Of a stretch of 64,000 nucleotides of DNA, positions 55,201 to 62,181 are shown one piece after another (the first letter of the stretch is position 1; every line of letters starts with the position of its first letter). The DNA comes from Lujinxingia vulgaris (lineage in GTDB: Bacteria; Myxococcota_A; Bradymonadia; Bradymonadales; Bradymonadaceae), in assembly GCF_007997005.1 (NCBI RefSeq), contig NZ_VOSL01000020.1, forward strand, positions 1 to 64,000, written 5' to 3'. The notes below the pieces were generated by a model. The model was not told the DNA's origin. It did no database searches and saw nothing but the letters and a program-made list of their open reading frames with translations. Made by a program: the position numbers and the translations under genes.

Positions 55201-55913
55201 CGAGCCGCGGACCTGCGGATGCCTTCGACCCGGGCGTTCATCATGTGGCGAAAGAGGGTCGCGTAGAGCACGCGGCGAATGCCTTTGAGGTTGGTCCCGC
55301 GCTCGGCGTAGAGCTCGTCGGGGTGGGTGTAGACGCCAAAGTCTTCGGCGATGCCCTCGCGCTGGATGTAGGTAGGTCGGCCCTGCCATTCGACCTCCGG
55401 CGCTTGAAGATCTGGAGTGGCGGCGCCGTAGCCGCAGAAGGCGCCCTGGTGGGAGGCAAAGCGCTGCTGGAGCGCGCGCAGGTAGGTGTCGTCGAGAATA
55501 AAACCTTCCAGGGGAAGCCATTCGTCTTGATAAAACACCTCCACCCAGCTGTGGAGAATGCGTTGGCTGGCGAGCGGATACATCCACTCGGGGATGGCGC
55601 CCCGTTGAAGATCTTTATCGATGGTGAAGCCGTGAAAGCGACACGGAATCCCCAGCGCGCGCATCAGCGCGAGGAGGAGATTGCCCTTGGTGTTGCACTG
55701 GCCGTAGCCCTGGGCGAGCACGTCGCTGGCTGGGAGATCGTCAGAGCGGTTGTAGCCAAAGGCGATCTCGTCTTTGACAAAGGTGTAGGCCGCGCCGATG
55801 CGCTCGTAGGTGGTGAGCGCGTGCCAGCCGCGCTCCTGCACAAGGGCCTGGATGTTTGCGGCGTCGTAGTCGGCGATGGCGGTGCGTTCAAGAAAGGATG
55901 GGGCGGTGCTCAT
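55197..55913 (-). CDS. Transglutaminase-like protein
   Basis: 238 residues, no signal peptide, ribosome site GGAGG. The transglutaminase core has Cys in GYGQCNTKGNLL (~72), His in LHSWVEVFY (~122) and an Asp in LEGFILDD (~140). This is a full Cys-His-Asp set, unlike the degenerate copy near 5.6 kb. Such stand-alone cytoplasmic members act as cysteine proteases or amidases of unknown substrate. Confidence 0.85.
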   Translation of the reverse strand: MSTAPSFLERTAIADYDAANIQALVQERGWHALTTYERIGAAYTFVKDEIAFGYNRSDDLPASDVLAQGYGQCNTKGNLLLALMRALGIPCRFHGFTIDKDLQRGAIPEWMYPLASQRILHSWVEVFYQDEWLPLEGFILDDTYLRALQQRFASHQGAFCGYGAATPDLQAPEVEWQGRPTYIQREGIAEDFGVYTHPDELYAERGTNLKGIRRVLYATLFRHMMNARVEGIRRSAAR

Positions 55914-55982
55914 ATCGTGCCTCCAGGGTGGGGGTTCGGGTCTATCGACCGTGGAAGCAAGACCTTAGGACGCGGCGAGACC

Positions 55983-56717
55983 TTAGAATTGAAGAAACTG
56001 GCTAGAGTTGACGATGTCGGAGGGGGAAAATCCAAAAAGGTCGAGACACTGGCGAGAGAGGTGGGCGGAGTCGGCGTAGCCCGCGGCGTGGGCGGCTTCT
56101 GTCAGCGAGGCGCCCTTGCTGGCGAGTGTGATCGCGACCAGCGCGCGCCGCCAGATGAGGTAGGAGCGCCAGGGAGTGCCGACATGTTGGGAGAAAAGGT
56201 GCAGAAAGCGGCTTTTGGAGAGATGCACCCGCGAGAGCGCCCCGTCGAGCGAGACGGCGCTCCAGTTGGCGTCGTTTTCCAGGGTGTCGAGCCAGCTCAA
56301 CACGTCACTGACCCGCGGATCGATGGCCTCCCCAACCTCAGGTTCCGAATCGCCGGCCAGCTCACGACGAAGGAGCGAGGTGGCGTCCAGGGTCAGCGGA
56401 GTTGTCGTTGGCGGAGCGGTGGCCACGCGGGTCTCTGAGAGCCAGCGCGCTCGGAGGCGGCGCGCTCTGGGGCTCTCTTGCTGAATCAGACACATAAGGC
56501 CGGCCGGTAGCTCCAGGGTGTGGGGCACTCGCCCCTCGATAAGCAGGGTTGGCGCCTGCCACATCGTACCTCCGGAGCTCAGCCGGGCCGGGGCCTGCTC
56601 GGTGGCCCAGACCACTTGCATGGCGTGGTGGCTATGTTCGCGGTTGTCGGTGACGCGTCCGGCGATCCAAATCTCATCGCCCTGACGCATCACGTGCAGG
56701 TCGGTCGCTGGGGTCAT
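55983..56717 (-). CDS. AraC-family transcriptional regulator 1
   Basis: 244 residues. N-terminal ~150 residues are a cupin-like sensing part; the C-terminal ~100 residues are the double HTH: LDGALSRVHLSKSRFLHLFSQHVGTPWRSYLIWRRA and SLTEAAHAAGYADSAHLSRQCLDLFGFSPSDI. The ATG at 56717 has AGGA ten bases upstream. A 42-bp-period repeat array starts about 140 bp upstream and could hold its operators. It is separate from the convergent transglutaminase. Confidence 0.9.
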   Translation of the reverse strand: MTPATDLHVMRQGDEIWIAGRVTDNREHSHHAMQVVWATEQAPARLSSGGTMWQAPTLLIEGRVPHTLELPAGLMCLIQQESPRARRLRARWLSETRVATAPPTTTPLTLDATSLLRRELAGDSEPEVGEAIDPRVSDVLSWLDTLENDANWSAVSLDGALSRVHLSKSRFLHLFSQHVGTPWRSYLIWRRALVAITLASKGASLTEAAHAAGYADSAHLSRQCLDLFGFSPSDIVNSSQFLQF

Positions 56718-56856
56718 ACGATGGGTCCTATTCGAGGGAGGGAGGGGGAGGTCGCGAGAGCCGCTCGGGGGCGACCGGGGGCACTCTCGGCGCGCCTGGA
56801 TCGGGGGGCCGCGTGCTTGCGAGCTCTCCGGGGTAGCATCGAGGAGGCGTCTGAAG

Positions 56857-57075
56857 GCTCTGGAGCCTTAACATCGCGATTTGATGAGGAGCCCCCGGGG
56901 CTTTCGAGCCTTCGCGGCGTTCATGGATGAGGCGAGGTAAGGCTTTGGAGCCTTAACATCGAGATCCGATGAGGAGCTTAAGGGCTTTGGAGCCTTAACA
57001 TCGAGATCCGATGAGGAGCTTAAGGGCTTTCGAGCCTTTCTGGCGATCATCGAGTCGCGTTTGAAGGGCTCTAGA
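56857..57075. repeat. 42-bp tandem repeat array 1, about five units
   Basis: Units begin near 56857, 56899, 56941, 56983 and 57025; the third and fourth are identical over 42 bp, and a partial sixth starts at 57067. The core AAGGCT-TTGG-AGCCTT (or TTCG) is palindromic in each unit, with a second dyad CATCG/CGATG. The first unit has one extra base. A weaker 14-residue periodicity on the plus strand extends the array back toward 56740. It fills most of the 417-base gene-free interval 56718-57134. The minus strand carries a 75-codon open frame with 14-residue repeats. Confidence 0.93.
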
Positions 57076-57134
57076 GCACTTTTCTGCTCATACATCTTGA
57101 AAGGGCGTTCAGTGGTCGGGGGTAAGCAGGGCCA

Positions 57135-57488
57135 TCAGCGGTTTCCAAAGCGTCGGTAGAGCGCTTCCAGGGCGATGAGCAGCGCGAGCTTGATGGCCGC
57201 CGCCAGGAGGAAGCCGGGGTGCGCGAGCTCAAAAGGGCCGTGGCTGGCCAGCGCGGTGAAGAAATCGATGCTTATGATGACCGCCCCCAGCAGCCAGCTC
57301 AGCCAGAGCACGCCTGACAAGCTCCAGCGGTGGCGAGCGACGTACCCGAGCGCCGCGATGAGCAGCACGACCCCAAAACCCGGGATGAGGTAGACGTGCG
57401 CCAGATCGCACATGTCGCTCGCAAAGGCCAGCGAGGGGGTCAGCGTCAGGGCGATAAGGGCGATCCAGGGCCAGGGGAAAGAACGCAT
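57135..57488 (-). CDS. Small membrane protein of unknown function
   Basis: 117 residues from the ATG at 57488, which starts a signal-anchor-like segment (MRSFPWPWIALIALTLTPSLAFA). Three or four hydrophobic helices follow (VYLIPGFGVVLLIAALGYV, GVLWLSWLLGAVIISIDFF, GFLLAAAIKLALLIALEALY). No family recognised. It is divergent from the GyrI-like gene and precedes array 1. Confidence 0.66.
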   Translation of the reverse strand: MRSFPWPWIALIALTLTPSLAFASDMCDLAHVYLIPGFGVVLLIAALGYVARHRWSLSGVLWLSWLLGAVIISIDFFTALASHGPFELAHPGFLLAAAIKLALLIALEALYRRFGNR

Positions 57489-57624
57489 GGGAGCTCGCTC
57501 CAGGGAGGTCAGCAAAATCGCGGCGAAGATAGCACGCGCTATCAAACGCGAGCCTGAGATGCCGGTTAGGGTGTGCAACGTCGCCAGCTGAGAGCGACAC
57601 CTACCCTTAACAAAAGGAACGCCC

Positions 57625-58089
57625 ATGACCCTTGAATTTCATCGAAAAGAAGAGCCTGCCCGTACCTTGATCGGACTCCCCATCCGCAGCAGTCACGCCA
57701 CGGCCTGGGAGGATATCCCGGCGTTCTGGCAGAAGGTGATGGAGGGACAGTTGCTCGCGGAGCTCGGTGAAACGGGCACGATCTACGCCGTGTACACTGA
57801 TTATGAGGGGGACTGGCAGGCCCCCTACACCATGCTCCTCGCCGTGGAATGCGACGCGGAGCGCGAGGTGCCCGAGGGCATGCGCCGCGTGCAGGTCCCG
57901 GCGCAAACCTGGGCCAGCGCCACCTTGCCCGACGGCTCCCCAGAGACGGTCTGGGCGAGCTGGACCGAGGTCTGGGAGCGCTGGGAGGAGCGCGAGCGGC
58001 GCACCTACGAGGTCGATCTGGAGATCTACCGCTTTGGCCAGGCAGGACCGCAGGTGGAGCTGCAGATCGGCCTGGAGGAGGGCTCTTAA
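57625..58089 (+). CDS. GyrI-like / effector-binding domain protein
   Basis: 154 residues with AAAGGA ribosome site. The fold is the SOUL/GyrI-type effector-binding domain found at the C-terminus of AraC regulators (ARTLIGLPIRSSHATAWEDIPAFWQKVM, IYAVYTDYEGDWQAPYTMLLAVEC, RRVQVPAQTWASATL). It lies between two AraC genes, the second of which carries the same kind of domain fused. It may bind a small molecule or sequester an effector. Confidence 0.82.
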   Translation: MTLEFHRKEEPARTLIGLPIRSSHATAWEDIPAFWQKVMEGQLLAELGETGTIYAVYTDYEGDWQAPYTMLLAVECDAEREVPEGMRRVQVPAQTWASATLPDGSPETVWASWTEVWERWEERERRTYEVDLEIYRFGQAGPQVELQIGLEEGS

Positions 58090-58146
58090 GACCTCGCAGC
58101 TTCGGGGGCCCGGGCAAGGGAAAGAGGGGGCCCCGAGGGTGTCGGC

Positions 58147-59064
58147 TTAAAGGTGGGCGGAGGCGGGTTGGAGGCGCGCCCAGACTTCGGTCAAAAGGTC
58201 TTCGGGTGGGGTGTGCGCCGGATGGTTGAGGTAGCGTTCGAGTAGAGGCTCGGCGCTGGCCTCGTAGCCGCTATTCGGAAGCCACTGGCCAATGAGGCGC
58301 AGGTAGGTCTTAAAGAGGGTCTCGTAAGGCCCGCGGTGCACCACCACAGCAAAGGTTCCCCCCGGCAGCTCCGAGGCGACAAGCTCGCCATCACCCACCC
58401 AGTCGCCGGGATGCACCACGCAGGCATCGGAGCGCAGCTTCTGTGCCGCCGTGATCTCCGGATCGTCGTGGTAGGCTCCGAGGAGCTCGATCGACTCGGG
58501 GTCGGCCCCTCGCTCCAGGGCCCAGTCCAGCAGCCGGTTAAAGGCCGGTCCGATCTCCAGGTAGGGCCCCCAATGGCGTAGCATGATCACCGGGGTGGCC
58601 GGCCGGTGGCGGAGCTGCACATCGAGGGGCGCCTGGGGAAGGGTCGGTCGGTGCTCGGCCGCCAGACGGCGGTCGTAGTTCGGGGGGAGGGTCTCTCGGA
58701 GCTGGGAGGGGGTGAGATCGAAGTGGGACTTGAACGCGCGCGTGAAGGCTTCGTGGGAGCCGTAACCGGCGTCGAGCGCGATGCGCAGCAACGTGCGCTC
58801 GCTGCGACGCACCTCGATGGCCGCGCGCTCCAGCCGAAGCCGGCGCAGATGTTCCGCAACCGACTCGCCGAACATGCCCCGAAACACCCGGTGGAAGTGG
58901 TGTTTGGACATCATCGCGACCTTTGCGAGCACCTCCGGGGAGAGGTCCTCGTCGAGGTGTTCGGTGATGTAGGCCTGCAAGCTGGCCATGCGGGTGAGGT
59001 AATCCTCGGTGGTGGTGTGACGCAGGCCGGGGATGCGCTGCGGGGTGGTGAATTCGGAGGTCAT
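58147..59064 (-). CDS. AraC-family regulator 2 with GyrI-like effector domain
   Basis: 305 residues from the ATG at 59064. The open frame continues 131 codons upstream through repeat array 2, but that part does not resemble AraC proteins. The N-terminal double HTH (~20-120) includes LSPEVLAKVAMMSKHHFHRVFRGMFGESVAEHL and LLRIALDAGYGSHEAFTRAFKSHFDLTPSQLRE. The C-terminal half is the effector domain (VIMLRHWGPYLEIGPAFNRLLDWA, GGTFAVVVHRGPYETLFKTYLRL), as in Rob/SoxS-type proteins. No clear ribosome site precedes this ATG. Confidence 0.88.
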   Translation of the reverse strand: MTSEFTTPQRIPGLRHTTTEDYLTRMASLQAYITEHLDEDLSPEVLAKVAMMSKHHFHRVFRGMFGESVAEHLRRLRLERAAIEVRRSERTLLRIALDAGYGSHEAFTRAFKSHFDLTPSQLRETLPPNYDRRLAAEHRPTLPQAPLDVQLRHRPATPVIMLRHWGPYLEIGPAFNRLLDWALERGADPESIELLGAYHDDPEITAAQKLRSDACVVHPGDWVGDGELVASELPGGTFAVVVHRGPYETLFKTYLRLIGQWLPNSGYEASAEPLLERYLNHPAHTPPEDLLTEVWARLQPASAHL

Positions 59065-59124
59065 GGGAGAGCCGGGGAGGGAGGGAAGCGGAGTGTGTCG
59101 AGGGGAGGAGGGGAAGGCGCCTCG

Positions 59125-59190
59125 GTCGCCGAGGCAGTCTCTTACATCGTCGCTGCACGCCAAACCATCGATGCAGGTGAGGTGGCGGAA
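59125..59190 (-). pseudogene. Remnant of a pentapeptide-type protein tail
   Basis: Reading the minus strand, this stretch encodes FRHLTCIDGLACSDDVRDCL, about 11 of 22 positions identical to the C-terminus of the gene at 51089 including both Cys. No start or body of such a gene is present; the sequence upstream is repeat array 2. Confidence 0.5.
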
Positions 59191-59201
59191 GGGAGAATGA
59201 G

Positions 59202-59460
59202 AGGTCGGCGCGTGGAGTAGCGGATCCTGGTAGCGAGAACGCCAGGTCGGCGCGTGGAGTAGCGGATCCTGGTAGCAAGAACGCCAGGTCGACGCGTGGA
59301 GTTGTGGATCTTGCTGGCGAGAATGGCAGGTCGACGCGTGGAGTTGTGGATCTTGCTGGCGAGAATGGCAGGTCGACGCGTGGAGTTGTGGATCTCGCTG
59401 GCGAGAAGTGCACTTAAGGTGGCCAAAGCGCACTTCTTGCTGGCAAGAATTGCACATTGG
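59202..59460. repeat. 42-bp tandem repeat array 2, five to six units
   Basis: Units begin at 59202, 59244, 59286, 59328 and 59370 with AGGTCGRCGCGTGGAGTWGY; the unit at 59328 is nearly identical to its neighbours. A degenerate continuation runs to ~59460. Each unit contains a palindromic core of the type TCTTGC-TG-GCGAGA, perfect in TTCTTGCTGGCAAGAA near 59443. The minus strand is open through the array, encoding a 14-residue repeat with Cys and His. It lies in the 454-base gene-free interval 59065-59518; apart from the remnant at 59125 nothing else is seen there. Confidence 0.92.
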
Positions 59461-59518
59461 AATGTGATGTTAGGGGAGGTTGGGGGGATTCTGACGCGGG
59501 GGAGGGAGAGGGCGGAGG

Positions 59519-61081
59519 TTAGCCGGCGAGTAGTTTGACGAGGAGTCCGGCGACGAGTAGCGCGATGGCGGCGGGGAGGAGGGTGCGTTTGAGGACGTCG
59601 GCTTCGTCGCCGGAGATGCCGACGGTGGCGCAGCCGGCGATGATGCTGTGGGGGGCGATGGTGTTGCCGATGGCGGCGCCGGCGCCTTGAGCGCCGATGA
59701 GGCGAAGGGGGTTGAGGCCGAGGTGATTGGCGGTGGTGGTCTGGAAGTCGGTAAAGAGGATGTTGGAGGCGGTGGCGGAGCCGGTGACGAAGGTGCCCAG
59801 TGCGCCGATGAGAGGGGCGAAGAGGGGCCAGGCGGAGCCGGTGTGGGCGGCGGCTTCGGCCAGGGCGTCGACCATGTGGGTGTGTACCATGAGCCGAGAG
59901 ATGCTCAGCATGGCGAGTAGGGCGAGTGAGATGGGGAGGAGCATGCGCAGAGCGGTGGTGGTGGCGCGGGCAGTGTCACGCAGGGACACGGCCTGGTGGC
60001 GAGCGGCGGCGAGGAACGCGAGTAGGAGGATGGTGCCGGGGTGAAAGAGGGGTTCGACGCGGCCCTGGAAGTGGTCGAGGTAGTGCCAGGAGAGGTCGAG
60101 GGAGCGCAGCCACGTGTTGAGGGGAGTGACCTGGCGGGTGAGCAGGACCAGGGCGATGACGATCAGGTAGGGGGATGCGGCCTTCCACAGGGGCATGGTG
60201 GTCGGGGAGGGGGCGACAGTGTCGGGGGTGGGTTCAGAGGGGTCAGGGGTGTTGGGGCGCAGGTATTTGATGGCGAGGATGAAGAGGGATGCGCCGACCA
60301 CGGCGCCGCCCAGGGTGGGGAGTTCCGGGCCGACATAGCGAGCGAGGAGCGCCATGGGGAGAAGAAAGGCGATGGCGGCGAGTGCGTACCAGCCGAGCGC
60401 GGAGGGGCGACGGGGTGGTGGTGAGGGGAGTTTGTGGGCGCATTGATGGACGCGCCAGAGCATCAGTGCCAGGAGCAGGGCGCCTGTCCAGGTGCTGATC
60501 TCGGAGGTGGCCCGGCCGACCTCGAGGGCGGAGAAGGAGGTGCTGGCGAGCTGAGCCATGACGGGGGTGCCCAGGGCGCCGAAGGAGACGCCGACGGCGT
60601 AGCCGATGAGGGTGATTGCGACGGCGTGTGCGGCGGAGAAGCCGAAGGCGACGAGAAAGGGGGCAGCGAGTGCGGCGGGTGTGCCGAAGCCGGCGGCGCC
60701 TTCGAGGAAGAGGGCGAAGAACCAGGCGATGAGGATGGCCATCTGGCGAGGGTCGTCGGTGAGGCGGCCGAGGTGTGTGCGCAGGGTGTCGATGGCTCCG
60801 GAGTGGAGTTGGAGGCGGTGGATGCACAATGCGCCGAAGATGATCCAGAGGATGGAGGCGGCGGTGAAGGAGGCCTCGGCCAGCGCGCCAGCCAGGCCGG
60901 CGGCCAGGGGGGCGCCGAGGTGGGAGAGGGAGGGGAAACCGAAGTGGAGGAGGGTGAGTGCCAGGGTGAGGAGCAGCCCGAAGGCGCCGGCGGTGGCCGC
61001 CGAGCGCTTAAAGAGGAGCATCGCGACCAGGATCAGGGCGATGGGCGATGCTGCCAGGAGTGCTTCGAGCCACCAGGTCAT
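59519..61081 (-). CDS. L-lactate permease-family transporter
   Basis: 520 residues, LctP/LldP family by length and pattern: about 12-14 membrane helices, FFALFLEGAAGFGTPAALAAPFLVAFGF and the C-terminal SATASNILFTDFQTTTANHLGLNPLRLIGAQGAGAAIGNTIAPHSIIAGCATVGI, which is strongly conserved. It should import lactate or related 2-hydroxy acids with protons. No lactate dehydrogenase gene is adjacent. Confidence 0.92.
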   Translation of the reverse strand: MTWWLEALLAASPIALILVAMLLFKRSAATAGAFGLLLTLALTLLHFGFPSLSHLGAPLAAGLAGALAEASFTAASILWIIFGALCIHRLQLHSGAIDTLRTHLGRLTDDPRQMAILIAWFFALFLEGAAGFGTPAALAAPFLVAFGFSAAHAVAITLIGYAVGVSFGALGTPVMAQLASTSFSALEVGRATSEISTWTGALLLALMLWRVHQCAHKLPSPPPRRPSALGWYALAAIAFLLPMALLARYVGPELPTLGGAVVGASLFILAIKYLRPNTPDPSEPTPDTVAPSPTTMPLWKAASPYLIVIALVLLTRQVTPLNTWLRSLDLSWHYLDHFQGRVEPLFHPGTILLLAFLAAARHQAVSLRDTARATTTALRMLLPISLALLAMLSISRLMVHTHMVDALAEAAAHTGSAWPLFAPLIGALGTFVTGSATASNILFTDFQTTTANHLGLNPLRLIGAQGAGAAIGNTIAPHSIIAGCATVGISGDEADVLKRTLLPAAIALLVAGLLVKLLAG

Positions 61082-61315
61082 GGGGAGGGGGGCCGGGGCA
61101 GGGGGGCGTTGAGAGAGGGGGTGATGGTAGCGCGATCTACGGCGGGCTCAACCTTCGTGCGGGAATGACGCCGTGAGCAGATGGTCTTGCGGGTTTATCG
61201 GGTTCTTGCTAACCCACCGCAATCCTAATCTGCTCGTCGATGAAGTGGCTGCGCGTGGGTGCGCGGCACGTATGCCATGAGCGCAACCGACTTAATTGGA
61301 AAGGAGATGTTTGCT

Positions 61316-62098
61316 ATGACGATTCACACACACAAGAGCACGATCCTGGCCCTGTTGCTGATCACCTCCATGGCGTTTTTTGCCGTGGCCTGTGGAGAGA
61401 GCGCCGACACCAACGACGATGCGGATGTGGTTTCAGAAGCGAGCTTCTCGCTGGAGTTGGATGAGGCCGGCAGCACGCTCAGCGTGGATGAGGGGCAGGC
61501 TGTGGAGGTGGCGTTTACGGTGGAGAACACCGGCGATGCGGACGGCACGGCGACGGTGACGCTGACGCTTGGGGAGTTCACCGACACGGCGGAGATCGCG
61601 GTGGCGGCCGGGAGCGCCGAAGGTGGCAGCTTCACCTGGACGACTGCCGAAGGCGATGCCGGCACTTACAGCGCGGAGGTCGTTCTGGGTGAGACGACGG
61701 TCACCGCCGATGTGGTGGTTGCGGGAGCTCCGATCATCGACGAGGACGGTTCGTTCTTCGAGATGAGCATTGATACCGAGGCGAGCACGCTGACTGTGGT
61801 TGAGGGCGAGTCGCTGGAGGTTGTGGTTCTGGGAACGAATACGGGGACGACCGAGGGCATTATCGAGCTCACCGGGCAGATCACGATGGAAGGTGGCGGG
61901 GTTGCCGCGCTGCAGCTGCAGGCGCAGGGTGGGGATGCCGATACGCCGGTGGCGCCGGGGCAGGGGATTCGGATTGAGGCGACGCTGCCCACGGGTCCGG
62001 GAGAGCAGGAGCTGTCGGCGGGGACGCATAGCCTGGAGATTTCGTCGCAGAATGATTCGGTGACGACCGAGGTCGTGGTCACCGCCCCGGCGGAGTAA
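61316..62098 (+). CDS. CARDB-like lipoprotein
   Basis: 260 residues from the ATG at 61316, nine bases past a GGAG. Lipobox FAVAC with a signal of ~28 residues. Two Ig-like modules of CARDB type: LDEAGSTLSVDEGQAVEVAFTVENTGDADGTATVTLTLG and IDTEASTLTVVEGESLEVVVLGTNTGTTEGIIELTGQ. Very Thr/Glu-rich and acidic. Probably surface-exposed. A strong hairpin follows at 62130. Confidence 0.8.
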   Translation: MTIHTHKSTILALLLITSMAFFAVACGESADTNDDADVVSEASFSLELDEAGSTLSVDEGQAVEVAFTVENTGDADGTATVTLTLGEFTDTAEIAVAAGSAEGGSFTWTTAEGDAGTYSAEVVLGETTVTADVVVAGAPIIDEDGSFFEMSIDTEASTLTVVEGESLEVVVLGTNTGTTEGIIELTGQITMEGGGVAALQLQAQGGDADTPVAPGQGIRIEATLPTGPGEQELSAGTHSLEISSQNDSVTTEVVVTAPAE

Positions 62099-62129
62099 AG
62101 CCTGGACGGCACGTATTGAAGGAGAAGTC

Positions 62130-62167
62130 AGCAGCCCCGCTTGAATCAAGCGGGGCTGCTGTCGTTT
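62130..62167. terminator. Strong hairpin between convergent genes
   Basis: Fifteen-base perfect inverted repeat AGCAGCCCCGCTTGA / TCAAGCGGGGCTGCT around a single central A, then GTCGTTTT. It can serve both the CARDB-like gene and the minus-strand lipoprotein gene. Confidence 0.85.
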
Positions 62168-62181
62168 TGCCTCAGGGCGAT

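Noticed and set aside
56857-57075. CRISPR array
   Set aside because: Units are contiguous tandem repeats with no unique spacers, and there are no cas genes. The same applies to 59202-59460.
59065-59457. N-terminal 131-residue extension of AraC regulator 2 through array 2
   Set aside because: It runs through tandem repeats and a remnant tail, and AraC homology begins only after the ATG at 59064. Kept as a possibility for a separate peptide.
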